This document shows, piece by piece, positions 46,566 to 57,461 of a stretch of DNA of 64,000 bases. The stretch comes from Hetaerina americana (taxonomy: Eukaryota > Arthropoda > Insecta > Odonata > Calopterygidae). The notes under the pieces are model-generated. The model was not told the origin of the DNA and ran no database searches. It saw nothing but the letters and a program-made list of their open reading frames with translations. Position numbers and translations under genes: made by a program. Location: assembly GCA_022747635.1 (NCBI GenBank), contig JAKTNV010000065.1, positions 1,811,501 through 1,875,500 of the forward strand, in the 5' to 3' direction. Positions within the stretch are counted from its first letter, which is position 1; the number at the start of each line of letters is the position of its first letter.

Positions 46566-47639
46566 ACAGGGGTCCAATAAAAACACTATCTCGCCTGAAC
46601 GAACGTTCGTAGACAATTGGCTCTTGGCGCGTGCTGGAGATCAGGCCCCCTTTGCTGAGCCTGAGAACTGTGTAGTAAAGTAACATAGGGAAAAAATGTT
46701 TCCCGATGCTTTTCATCAGAACCACATAATCCTTCCCAAACGCTCATGGTTGTTTGGAAATTGAAATAAAACAATAAATGAGTTTCCCTTTTCAGTATGC
46801 CAGCGAATAATATTTTAAAGCTCATTTTAACTACAGTCATTCAACAGAGAAATGACACAAATGATAGAAAAAGTTACAATAGTTCCTTAATTAGCCTGGT
46901 AAAAACATTTGTTAATCTTCTTGAGTAAGGAAAACTAACAATAAAGATTAGTAAATTCATGGTAATGAATAATAATAACTCTTGACTCCTGATTGTGATA
47001 CTAAAAAAACATCCTAAAAGTTATAAAACGAAAGAGATAGGGCCCTTCCCTTTACAGTTACGTTATATCTACTGTGAAATTCAAAGAAAAAAATGTAGCG
47101 ATACATTACGCTATAATGAAATATTGTTTGGTAATTATAAAGATAAGACCATTTAGAAAAAATTATAATTCCATTTGAAATTGTTACCCTTAATGTTGAA
47201 TGCCATCACTTTTTGAGCGTGAACCCTTCAGCTATCTGAGTTTACTCAATCCTTTGATTTGTCTGTGCATAGCAACATTTTTTGGCCATAGAACAACGTT
47301 GAATAAAATAACAAGTTTATCCGAAGGGAAAAGAAAATTACAGAAAACTCTTTACTGCATTTGATTTACCTTAATGAAATGTAAACCAGGGAATTAACAA
47401 TTGGCCTATGTCGAGCATAAACTTCTGATTAACGTGACGTTTGCAGTGAAACGCTCCGACAAAAAAAATTATTTGCCCTTCGTAAAAAAAAACCAGGGAC
47501 GTCGCAGTTTTATTTCCAAGGCCCGTAAAGCACGCTTAATTTATCGCGATGTTTACGTCCTATACTGGTCAAACTGACCGTTGCCTCTAATTCATGTAAA
47601 TAACGCGGGACAATCGGAAGCTTCGCTTTTTTTTCCTTC
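46566..47639. other. Unannotated AT-rich region
   Basis: It includes the presumed 5' flank of the mariner remnant. I could not find its terminal repeat. No other feature is supported. Confidence 0.35.
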
Positions 47640-48360
47640 GATGCACTCAATCAGATAGAGAATCCCCCATCCCCTCCATTTCCTCCCACCCACCCTCCAT
47701 CGAATCCACCCTTACCATTAACAACAATGCACACCAACCAACACACACACAAACAGCACTGAAAAAACACCCCTTACTCTCTCCCCATAACGTATACACG
47801 TCACCTAATACCCCTCTCAACCCATTCTCTGTCTATCCACCCTCTCTCTATCTCGGCTCCCCTCCTTCCCATCCTCTTCAAACACACCCTGTACCCTGCC
47901 CATACGTACGTACGCACCCACCACGCTGCAAACCCGCACACCGCTAGCATCCCCCCATACTCCAAGAGCCCTTCCAATCTCCACCCACCCCTCCCTTTAG
48001 AATCCTGCACCTCGCCCCTCCCCGCCCTAAAATCCTCATCCTAACCCTCCGCCCTTCCCGCTACCGAATATTCCCCTACTTCCCTCTTTTCGCTCCATTA
48101 CGTCATCGATCTCACATCGATCTTCCAATTTCTTTTTTTATGTGTCGCGTCCCACTCTCACTCTATCTATCCCTCTCTCTCTCTGCTAGCGAGTGCGTCA
48201 TCTCCCTGCTCCCGCGCTTTCTACGCCGTGCGCTCGCCCATTTCCCCGCGGTGAATGAGGGAACGGAAGCCCCGGATTTCGTCGGAACTCTGCTCAGATC
48301 TGCTCTAGCGGTTCCGCCTACGTCCTCGTTAAGTGGGTTGAACTGAGTTAATTCCGTCAT
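47640..48360. other. GC-rich, pyrimidine-biased island
   Basis: CCACCC and CTCTCC-rich on the plus strand, with CACACACACA runs near 47740 and CTCTCTCTCT at 48170. Short ORFs only. One of the recurrent islands of the window. Confidence 0.45.
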
Positions 48361-48974
48361 CAGGTGGAGACTTCAACGTCCGCGTAATAACAAATGGAAG
48401 AAACATATCTGAATTGAGTAAACATTTCGCATCAAAGAAATAAAATCACATCATTTAGGAATCGGAATGGTTGGAAAATATGAGGAAACCGTGAGAGACG
48501 TATCCATTGCGACGCTTTAGACAGTTTTTCTTGGATAATGGATAAGAAATCTGGTGGTATAAATTTACTGGAAACACGTGGTTAATTCAGACTCTCCTGC
48601 TATTTGTTATAATGAAAGTTCTATCTCGCTCGAGCAAAGATATGTTCTACTCCCTAATCAGATGCAGTGCTTTATGTTTAGCTTCAAAACAAAAATTCAA
48701 ATTTATAAGTAAATTAATTGCTCGCATTACATCATCATGTTCGATTTAAATGTTCCCATAAAGCTGCGGCAGGAAATTCAAGGGAATTATTGGAGGCTTA
48801 TTGGTGCTTCTAAGTGACTAGTTATGTAGGGCTTAAGAGAGTGACAACAGCTCATAAGGCTTGAATCATGAAAAACCTATCTTTGACAGATAGACGACTG
48901 AAGGATGGAAGATAGTCCTTAATTTGTCACTATAGGGACGCTTGTTTAACTGCGTATCCCTCACTCCATCTGTC
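48361..48974. other. Unannotated AT-rich region
   Basis: No supported feature. Confidence 0.4.
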
Positions 48975-49624
48975 GTCGTTCGGGTAGTTCCTCGTGCTCC
49001 ATAACGCTATGTCCTTCTTTCCCTATCATCATCAGTATTTCAATCCTAAGATTGGTTTACCGCAGTCCTCTATTCCGTGTTGTTTCCTCTCCCCCTGATA
49101 GCCCTTTATGTTTTCCGCCCTTAATTTTTCCCGAGTACTTTTCTCTTGGTCTTCCTCGAGGGGTTTTCCCTTCAAATTGCCCCTTTTATCCTTCGATTAT
49201 GTTTCTAAATAATCCATTTGCCTCAAGGTGTGTCCAAACTCGTTCTTCTTTGCCGTAGGGGTCTCTCTATTTGGTTCTTTCCTCATCTGTTATTTTCTTT
49301 ATTTCCTCGTCCTTCAATTCGTTTGTCCATTTAATCAGTATTTTTCTCTTTAGCAACATGTTTCAAAAGCTTCTCCTGCCAACACAAATAGTGTATGTCT
49401 CTAATCTCGTGGGGTTTAATGCTCCACACGGAAATGTTTACGAACTGCTTCCTTGTTTTAAACCTCAAGTTCTCCGAGCACAGCATTTTGAGTATAACAG
49501 AGCTTAGTAGTCTTTCCATATACTCGGAAGAAATGGAAGGCATCCACATCCGATTCATTTATCAATTACATTTAAACTCAATCTATGTGTTTTTCATGGT
49601 TAAGACATCATATCATCACCTCCT
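48975..49624 (-). pseudogene. Non-LTR RT C-terminal region (GRPR-type LINE), decayed
   Basis: The minus strand, with frame changes, reads through the C-terminal RT region of a common insect LINE: an SVWSIKPHEIRDIHYLCWQE-like segment where relatives have x-W-x-L-x-x-x-D-x-x-x-L-x-A-x-E-x-x-C-W-R, then KWTNELKDEEIKKITDEER, an LEANGLFRNIIEG block and GKTPRGRPREKYSGKI. The downstream plus-strand word GATTGGTTTACCGCAGTCCT (49049-49068) resembles repeat sequence I associate with this LINE type. The clade is not resolved. Confidence 0.6.
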
Positions 49625-49639
49625 TTAATGTCGGTAGCA
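49625..49639. repeat. Target-site duplication, left copy (ATT-tailed LINE)
   Basis: TTAATGTCGGTAGCA occurs here and at 50241-50255, flanking the LINE fragment. The first bases may be shared with the (ATT)n tail, so the certain part is about 12-13 bp. Confidence 0.9.
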
Positions 49640-50240
49640 TGGAAATGCATGGAATTTTATAAGAGCGTATTTCCTGGCTATGTGGGAACGGGAATGGGAA
49701 AACATTAGAAAAGGGTAAAACAACCAGACAATTTTTACCTAGCGTGAAGGAAAGAATGAAGATCAACTTTAAAACTTACAACGGTATTACGCAAAATTTA
49801 ACGGGCCACGGGGAGTTTAGATCATACCTCAAGAAAATAGGGGAAAAAAAAGGAGGGGACGGTGGTGAATGCATGATGGAGGAGGACACGGCAATACACA
49901 GAGTCCTTTATTGCCCAATTTATGCCGAGGAAAGACGCGAACTGGAAGCTATCCTTGATATTTGCATAACGTCCAACAAATTGGGCAATACCTACATGAG
50001 GAACCGATTAGGAATAATTGTGGAAAGATTTATCAACAAAAGATAAAGTAAGAACGGGGAGAGTAACGGAAAGGAATGGCATGTGACTCATATTTTGTAT
50101 TTTGTAAAATTAACGAATTTGTATTGGGGGTTTAAACATAAGGCACCCCAAAAAAAAACAAACTGAAATTGAAACAATAAATTGCCCGATCCTGCTCGAA
50201 CGGGCCCAATTATTATTATTATTATTATTAATTATTATTA
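49640..50240 (+). mobile_element. 5'-truncated LINE (R1/I-like ORF2 end) with (ATT)n tail
   Basis: A 601-bp insertion carrying the C-terminus of a LINE ORF2 in an open frame to TAA at about 50046 (KGKTTRQFLPSVKERMKINF, QNLTGHGEFRSYLKKIG, EDTAIHRVLYCPIYAEERRE). The LTGHG-x-F and H-x-x-x-x-CP signatures are typical of the end of R1/LOA/I-group ORF2. A 3' UTR follows with AAAAAAAAAC and GCCCGATCCTGCTCGAACGGGC (a hairpin) and an (ATT)n tail. A target-site duplication flanks it. It inserted at the edge of the decayed RT fragment 48975-49624. Confidence 0.88.
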
Positions 50241-50255
50241 TTAATGTCGGTAGCA
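50241..50255. repeat. Target-site duplication, right copy (ATT-tailed LINE)
   Basis: TTAATGTCGGTAGCA, matching 49625-49639, directly after the (ATT)n tail. Confidence 0.9.
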
Positions 50256-51373
50256 GAGAGCAGACCGATATGGAACAAACCAGATGGGTTTGTGTGCGGT
50301 AGTTAAACATAAGTCACTGACTAACACGAAATATGACTTACAGTTAAAAATTATTAATTAATAAAAACTTAAAAAGTTATTAATTAAATAAAAAATAATA
50401 TGTATTCCTATGGTAAATATATAAATACATTGATAATTGGTAACAATTTAAAGTTTATAATGTTTTATCGGTTTAAAATTAACAGCTAATTGTATCCTTG
50501 ATAATGTAGGCCATTATAATGAGAGATGATTAAAAACAAACTCTGGGATTTGTAACATGCTTCTGAATTTACAAATAAAGTAGCTCTGTCCGCACAACCC
50601 TCGTATGGAGGGTGGAAGAAGCTGCCTGATCTATTCGAGGTTATAATTTGGATGAATTCATATTTCAAAATTCGTCGGTATTATCCGCGGTTTCACGTTG
50701 TCATAGCAGGCTTTGGGAACGCATTACCCCGGATATGGGAGACTACGTTGCCTCAGTGATGGTCTAATGTTCTCTTGCTGAGATTACAGCCAATTCGGAA
50801 AATAGCCATTGATCGTGTAAAGTAAATCACGGATTTACTCCTGCTGCGAACATGAATATTTAATCCCATTCTTATTTTATCCAAAGGTGTAAATATATAA
50901 AGGCGTAAGGCAGCTTAATAGCAGAATTTAATTGATAGAGACTCTCATTAGAGTCTTAACTCATTAAAATATTGCAGGTATATGATACCTTATGACTATG
51001 GCCGAAACCGGTCAACGCTCTTCTGATTCTCCACACACCTCATTACGATGCATAAGCATTTTGAATGAGTTATCCACACGGATTGCGAGCCACTCTCTTG
51101 AGACTTACATAAAATATCGGATTGGGACAAGGAACGGGGATTAGTACTCAGCGTAGGCAAATGTGCAGTTTTGAAATTTTGGAGCATAGGAAGTAAAGGG
51201 ACTCTTTTAATATGGACATCATCAAACAATTCCACGAAGTGAAGCCTGAAAATCTAAAGTATAAATACTCAATATTTGTAAAACAAAGAAGCACTTGAGA
51301 GTCAGAGTACTCACGGCTCCGAGATGTAAATTTGTTTGAATTTTCCTCTGTTATGGCATAAAATGTTTGTATA
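50256..51373. other. Unannotated AT-rich region
   Basis: About 1.1 kb. No supported feature. Confidence 0.4.
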
Positions 51374-51640
51374 CATCTACATTATACCCCGCAAGCCGCC
51401 GCAAGGGCGTGTGGCGGGGGGTGTTAGGTCACAAACCGTAAGAAGGAACAATACCACATGCAAACCAACAACATGGAAAATTATACCCACAGCAGCGCAC
51501 ACACTCATGCAAAAATTCCTTCATCCAACACTCATGCAAACACATATGCCATAAATCAACAAACAACTGCACCCCAGGATGCATCACGAAAGCCATCCAA
51601 CAACACGCAAGCCAGGACACAACTAGCAAGAATATGAAAC
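51374..51640 (-). mobile_element. CR1/L2-like LINE 3' UTR (minus)
   Basis: The minus-strand end of the family: the GC-rich tail, seen on the plus strand as CATCTACATTATACCCCGCA then AGCCGCCGCAAGGGCGTGTG. It is preceded on the element strand by an ACGGTTTGTGACCTAACACC version of the conserved box and a GT-rich 3' UTR. No coding remains. Confidence 0.85.
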
Positions 51641-51684
51641 ACCACTACCACACAAAAAAAACCATCGGTTACAACTTTTTCCTG

Positions 51685-52175
51685 ACGTCTGCGTGAAGTG
51701 CTGAATTCAGACCGTCGTTTAAGTGTGTGCATGATCGCAGATCGTATTGGCATTGATAAGATGAAAGTTCACATCATTATCACTAAAAATTTGGCGATGC
51801 GAAATATCTGTGCTAAACTCGTCCCGAAGTTTTTGACGGACGACCAAAAGCAGAGTCGAGTGTCTACTTGCAAAGGCCTTCTGATGCGTCATCGCGACTC
51901 TTCCCCAACCCCCTTGTAGTTCCAACTTGGCACCAGCAGACTAATTCCTATTCCCAGCAGTGAAATTATCCCTCAAAGGACACCATCATGCGACCCTAAG
52001 TGCAGTCAAAGAATCTTGCATGCGTATCCTTTAGGACCTCCCGGAATCCACCTACCAGGGGAGCCTTCGAGGAAAAGTCGCTGGCAAAAGTGTGACATTG
52101 CTCAAGGGATGTACTTTGAAGAATTTAGAGGCATTGTAGCAATATCTGAAATAAATATTTTTCCCCGAAACATTT
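51685..52175 (+). pseudogene. Mariner-like transposase with central deletion (subfamily M, second copy)
   Basis: The plus-strand frame starts inside the second HTH (REVLNSDRRLSVCMIADRIG, then IDKMKVHIIITKNLAMRNIC) and continues AKLVPKFLTDDQKQSRVSTC. It then jumps to NLAPAD (third catalytic position), an ESTYQGS segment and GMYFEEFRGIVAISEINIF. It is the same subfamily as 45835-46565, with a similar deletion that retains slightly more sequence. The 5' part, including the first HTH, is missing. Confidence 0.82.
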
Positions 52176-52419
52176 CCTGATACCTTTGATACAAACCAAG
52201 TATGTGCATTCCTTTGCTCGTTCTCAAGTATGCCATTGTATTTCCTAGAGTATCTGTTTCGGATTTCGGATTCTGGTCCTTCTCTTTCTCCTCCCGTTTG
52301 CGTCGCATTAGACGGACTAGTGGTCCCCCATGGGGTGCCTTATTGTTTGCGACATGTAGTTACTGATGTGATATATGTAGTTATAATATCCAGAGTTGAA
52401 GGGGACGGCACTTTGGGGC

Positions 52420-53000
52420 CGTGAAACTAGGCAACGGTGGGGGGAGTGGAAGGGTTTGCGAGGCTCTCGGCTCACGCCGATATTAGTCACGCCTCTAGCA
52501 TCGTTCCGCCGACACCCGCCGCGAGACTGGGGCCCTGGCCCCTTCATGCCTTGCCAGGAATGAGGGAGGGAGGGTTATTTGAAGGAGGAAGCTGAGGGGT
52601 GGCTCACGAATAGGGATTGGGGGATGAGGAAGAGGGTTATGCCTCGGACGCCTTGACCCTGGCTGGCTTTTCACGGCCCTCGTCTCACCAACCTCCTTCC
52701 CTCCCTCCCTCACCCGCCCGCTTCGCTCATTGTCTCCCTCACGTCCCGACTCACTTTTCTCCCTCCGCCGTAATCCTCTAAAAAGGAGCGCAACCCCCTC
52801 ATCGCCCGCGAGATTGGAAGCTTTTTCTTTCTTGATTTTTTTTAAACTGCCTTTTTTTAAAAAAAAAGAGACTCCACGAGTCCCGTCTCTACCCTCTTGC
52901 CCTTTGACATCTTCGTCTCCTTCATCCTCTCGCCGGTCAAAAAGACACTCCCTCCTCCGTTCCTCTCTCTATCTCTCTTCCTCTCTCGTTTTAAACTTCA
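52420..53000. other. GC-rich island
   Basis: Mixed GC-rich sequence, purine-rich around 52560-52640 and pyrimidine-rich from 52680. A 102-codon plus-strand frame at 52730-53038 is Ser/Pro/Arg-rich. No gene is supported. It is followed by a run of G residues at about 53091-53101. Confidence 0.45.
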
Positions 53001-53374
53001 GGAGTTATTGTTATCGACAGGCCAATTCTGTTACGTAACTCGAACGGGATGAAATATAAATCTGGGCCACGGTTCGTCAAGGAGGTGGAAGGGGGGGGGG
53101 GGTGAGTATGGCACGTTCCAATGACGGACGGGCGATTATCCGGATCTATGCCAACGTCAATGGAAAGTGCCTTTTGTGTACATATTAATCAAGGGTTGGG
53201 ACCTTTTTATAATTTCCACGTTCACTGAATTTTGGATTGCCGTCGATAACTTTAAGAATCAAACTTTCCATCGGTTACACTATCGTTTTTGTGGAAAGAA
53301 GATAATAAAATATGAAAATCATCCCCCAGGTTGCTTATTATTATCAGTTATCAGGACGCCTATCGGACTACTAT

Positions 53375-53389
53375 ATATCTATATATATC

Positions 53390-53469
<80 letters not shown>
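53375..53469. repeat. (TA)n microsatellite
   Basis: Nearly pure TA repeat of about 95 bp with a few C or G interruptions at its start. The next base run enters a SINE head. Confidence 0.95.
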
Positions 53470-53473
<4 letters not shown>

Positions 53474-53735
53474 AGTTAGGGTAGAGCGTTGGACTACTAA
53501 CCGGAGGGGCCGGGTTCGATTCCCGGGCAAGCCTCTATGGGCACCTGCAGCGCAACTCAAGCTATATGATTGCACGGGTATCAGATCTTTTTTGAAAACC
53601 ATAACCGGCACAGGGAAATTTACTGGCCCCCGTGCACTGATGTGTGAATTTCACACGCCATACAGGGCTTAATACTGGGTGAACTCTACTAGAACCTACC
53701 GAACCGACCTTCGGGCTGATTACTGTGTTTATGGT
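53470..53735 (+). mobile_element. tRNA-derived SINE
   Basis: tRNA-like head AGTAGTTAGGGTAGAGCGTT then GGACTACTAACC (A-box region and anticodon-like arm) and B box GGTTCGATTCC at 53513-53523. The body has ACCATAACCGGCACAGGGAA and ACTGGCCCCCGTGCACTGAT. The 3' end is GAACCGACCTTCGGGCTGAT then TACTGTGTTTATGG. This is the best-preserved head of the family in the window. Confidence 0.88.
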
Positions 53736-53754
53736 TTATATACATATATTTTTA

Positions 53755-53850
53755 TACGTAGCAGATATTCCTGGGAAGCCATAACCGACGCAGGGAAAGA
53801 TACTGCCCCCCTATCCTGATGTGCGAATTTCACACGTTGTCAATTCAACA
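53755..53850 (+). repeat. Partial SINE body
   Basis: ATTCCTGGGAAGCCATAACC, a diverged central segment, then ACTGCCCCCCTATCCTGATG and TGCGAATTTCACACG. It repeats the middle of the SINE at 53470 and 37205 without head or tail. Confidence 0.75.
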
Positions 53851-53859
53851 TTTATAGTG

Positions 53860-54429
53860 GGTAAAATTAACACTTGTTTAAAACTAATTTTTCCGCTTAC
53901 ATGTGTAAGGGCAAGCGCCACCATGCACGTCTCTTCGGAAATTTTGAGTGCATAATTTTCCTTTCCTTACCCTTTAAATAACCTTCCTCTCCATTATTTT
54001 TAATATTTCCACCTGGTGCTTGCCCTCCTGTCACCCGCCTTTTTGATGAATATCGGGGTGTATTTTAGATTTAGAGTAGACTGTGTAGATTTACAATGCT
54101 GTATGAGCATTGCTGATATCAAAATTTACTTTGTAATGTGAACTACTTTATAAATTTACCTGCGAATATTCTAGAAAAACAACTGTGGATGTCATTAAAA
54201 TCTGTATTTATTATAAATTAATTTGAACAAGTATTTTCACTGCCTTTAAAAATTTAGAATGAGTCTGCGAGATATATTATCGAGTACCACTTTCTCATAT
54301 TACCCTTGGTTAATGAGTTATATGAGCCCGAGGCTACTACGGGTGTATCCCACGGGGTGGTAGGAATAAGACAAACTGCTTTTTTAAGTGTGGGTGAAAT
54401 GGAACATTTTTTGACGCCCCTGAAAAAAA
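53860..54429. other. Unannotated AT-rich region
   Basis: No supported feature. Confidence 0.4.
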
Positions 54430-54960
54430 TTAATGGAGGCTGCTATCCCTTACCTAACTACCCCGCTCGAACTTTTTGCCCGAGCACCCTCGGCCCCATT
54501 TTCAACATCATTCTTCCCTCAAACTTCGCCATCTATACAGATCGACGACTTCGCCTTTGTTCCACAAGAACGCCACCACCCACGGCTCTATGTCACACCC
54601 TCTATCCCCTACTTGGTCTGCCTTTCTCGGTCATCTAGCCAGCGCCCGCAGGGTGATTGGCAGGGGGCGACCGAGTGGCAGACATGGCGTCTTCCCCATT
54701 CACATATAACTCCTTTTTCTTTCCCGTAATTCCCACCACCCCCGCATCAACGACGTCCCCATCCCTCCTCTATCGTTAAAAATGCTCCTTCCGCCCAGCA
54801 TCGCTCCATTTACTCCGCTCCGTCTTCTCATTGTCATCCTCAGCAACTACCTCGCAACGTGTCTCTCTTTATCTCCATCGTTTCGAGCTCCTCTCCCTCC
54901 CTCTCTTCCTGGATTATTCCCCATTTTGTCTTCCCCTCTGCAGTCACCCCCTCCTATGGA
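54430..54960. other. GC-rich, pyrimidine-biased island
   Basis: CCTCCC and CATCATT-type sequence. Overlapping plus-strand frames of 77-128 codons in different phases are low-complexity. No gene is supported. Confidence 0.4.
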
Positions 54961-55464
54961 ACTTTTCTTTGTCCGAACGATTGAATCGATCACGATGATG
55001 ATGCTGAGCGGTTCATATGAGGCAATATATTGCAAACACGCACGTCAATCAACGCGTCATTTTGGATTTGGTTTCGGAACGTCCTTAATAGCTATAACGC
55101 AATGTGGTACACTTTTGAAACACTCTCGGAGAAATGAAGTGTATGTTTTACATTGTTTCCTCTCTTAAGCTCCTTAAAAGTTGAAGCACTTGCTTCCCAA
55201 AGCCTTGGCCCCTTCCCTGAAATCTGAAATAGGCAGAGAAAATGGATAGATGTACTGAAATGTTATGGGATGTTGACGGTCATGATGGAAGGGAAATGGT
55301 CGGTAAACACAACCAGGTAGAGGAAATTAAAGAGTAGATTTTCCTGTTTCCGCGTCAAATCTATAGATAGCCCGAATGGTGGCAGATATTTAAATGAAAT
55401 GAAAAAAAGAAATTATGTAGGGCAAAGAACGTGATAGTTCTCTCCAAACTAGAAGTAAATACAA

Positions 55465-55930
55465 GTATGATGGAGCCATCCTCGTTCCCATCACTGTGTC
55501 TTTGACCTGTAAGTAAAAACAATTTTGGAATGAGAATGCGTTTTTGTCACGACGAAAGTAGCAATATTGAGGAGAAATTCAGTTGAGGGGTGCTGGGGTA
55601 GGGGGTGTAGAGAAAGATAATGCCGGAGGGAGGATAAGCCTTCTATATGGGGAATAGAGGTATAGAGGGAGGTGATATCGGTGGTGGCCATAAGTGGGTT
55701 GGGGGTGGAGGGAATGGAGACAGAATTTATACGATTGAGGAAGTGATATGTGTCTTTCGTGAAGGAGTACAAGAGGTTATAGGTGGTGGTCAAGGAATGC
55801 GGATTTGCGCTAATCTCTTCATGGGCCATCTCGAAGAGATTTTCCTTCCATAGCAACCCTTCCAACCTCTTTTCTGGGTCCGATACATTGATGAATTTTT
55901 TATTCTCTGGACACATGGCTCTGAGTCTCT
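55465..55930 (-). pseudogene. Penelope-like element RT, 5' part (inverted)
   Basis: A minus-strand frame (55916-55491) carries Penelope-type RT blocks: LMATTDITSLYTSIPHIEGL, then SSLRHYL, TEFLLNIATFVVTKT and, after a frame change, FYLQVKDTVMGTRMAPSY. D-x-x-S-L-Y-T-x-I-P-H-x-E-G and Q-x-x-G-T-x-M-G-T-x-M-A-P-x-Y are hallmarks of these RTs. It is in the opposite orientation to the GIY-YIG half that begins at about 55965, so the element is rearranged. Confidence 0.82.
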
Positions 55931-55959
55931 CAATAATTTCTTATCGGCCTCTAATTCGT

Positions 55960-57045
55960 CTTTCACTGTTTAATTCACTTTTTCCATTCCAGACTCCATC
56001 ATCACCTTCCTTAACAAAGACATCTCACTTCACAATAACAAATTCACCACTTCAGTAGATATCAAAGCCCCTAACCATCAATACTACCTACATTATACCA
56101 GCAGTCATCCTCTCCACACCAAACGCTCGATTCCCAACTCTCTGTGTATCCGCGGACACCGAATTTGCCACACCATAGTAATTCAACAAATACTTCGAGA
56201 ATCTACACTTTGCACTGCACAAACGCGGTTACCCAGAAAAGCTCCTATAAAATAAAATTCATCCCTCAAACGGAACCACACACACCACATAAAAACAACC
56301 CCACATCTAACGCAGGACTCAACCATTGCATCATCTATTTCCCGGATCCCACAGCCTGAAAACCTTTCTTAAAGAACTGTTTCCTATTTTATAACAATGA
56401 CACGACCTCATCCTTACTACTCCAATGCCCCTCTCTCTCTCACAGGTGACCCGCCAATCTCAAAAACCTCCTGCGATCTACCAAACCTTTGACGCCCCCC
56501 CCGACCAATTTCCTCATATTTCCCCTACTTGCAACCACCATCGATGTAAAAAATTTCTACTTATCAGGTCTGCTCCCTTCTCCCCACATCCCCTCATTGC
56601 CCCCCTCACCTCGTTCTCACGCTAATTGCCTCTCAAAAAACATTATTTATCTTTTGTCATGCAAACAATGCTCTTCATTTTATATAGGCGAATGCATTCC
56701 CCCCTTAACCATTCGAATAATAAATCACCGGTACTCCTACAATTCTGCTTCACTCCCTTCTCTTCCTATCCCTTCCCACGGAAATGCCCACAACCTTTCA
56801 TTCGACCAGTGTTTTGCTCTTAGCATCCTAGAATCGCTACCCAATTCAGCCACCAATATACAGGAGGGTGAGAACTCGTGAATCCGCCTACATATTAGCT
56901 TTCCGTTCTTTCAAAATTCCCACCTTTAACTGCCGTCTTTAATTCCCCTCCCAGCATTCCCTGAACCTTCCCCCCCAGACCCCATACTTATCTCAGAAAA
57001 TTTTCAGTCTTACTTGAAGAAGGCCTCGGAGAAGGTCGAAAGCTC
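55960..57045 (+). pseudogene. Penelope-like element, RT 3' part and GIY-YIG endonuclease
   Basis: The plus strand, with frameshifts, starts with the RT end (SIPDSIITFLNKDISLHNNK, then YLHYTSSHPLHTKRSIPNSL). Farther on (about 56640-56880) is the GIY-YIG domain: NIIYLLSCKQCSSFYIGEC, TIRIINHR, then a His-containing segment and FDQCFALSILESLPN. The catalytic pattern is near-canonical (YIGE, R and the late Glu). The YADD part of the RT is missing between the two halves. A (TA)n tract follows. Confidence 0.82.
57013..57045 (+). ncRNA. Possible hammerhead-type core at the Penelope 3' end
   Basis: TTGAAGA (57014-57020), a short GGCC/GGTC stem around TCGGAGAA, then GAAA (57038-57041). The arrangement resembles CUGANGA - stem II - GAAA of hammerhead ribozymes, which are known from Penelope-like elements. 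The first conserved box has one mismatch and stems I and III were not established. Confidence 0.35.
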
Positions 57046-57075
57046 AAACAATCTAAAATATGTGTCCGCCGTCCT

Positions 57076-57077
<2 letters not shown>

Positions 57078-57117
<40 letters not shown>
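57078..57117. repeat. (TA)n microsatellite
   Basis: Uninterrupted TA repeat of about 40 bp directly after the Penelope 3' end. Confidence 0.95.
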
Positions 57118-57121
<4 letters not shown>

Positions 57122-57179
57122 GACAGCAACAAACAATATAGAAGCACATAAAAAGATCACTCACACGTTATTTCTTGAT

Positions 57180-57214
57180 CATTTCGACGGAATTCTGCTC
57201 CGTCTTCATCGGAA
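57180..57214 (-). ncRNA. Possible hammerhead-type core (minus)
   Basis: On the minus strand: CCGATGA (57212-57206), then a 6-bp stem GACGGA/TCCGTC with a 7-nt loop, then GAAA (57185-57182). Compared with the hammerhead core CUGAUGA - stem II - GAAA, only one base of the first box differs. It may be the end of a second, minus-oriented Penelope-like copy. Stems I and III are not demonstrated. Confidence 0.4.
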
Positions 57215-57339
57215 GATATAGAAGTAATGACTCATTATCTTTCTCACTCACTAATTTATTCACTAATTATTATTACACATTATTATTCTACTCAATAATT
57301 TATTATTCAACACCTCCGTGTTACTTCGACGAAATCATA

Positions 57340-57349
57340 TATATATATA

Positions 57350-57416
<67 letters not shown>

Positions 57417-57461
57417 CATATATATACATATATATATATACATATATATACATATATATAC

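Noticed and set aside
53167..53672. Tyr/Ile-repeat ORFs
   Set aside because: Translation of a (TA)n microsatellite and a SINE head. The same applies to ORFs at 57175-57619.
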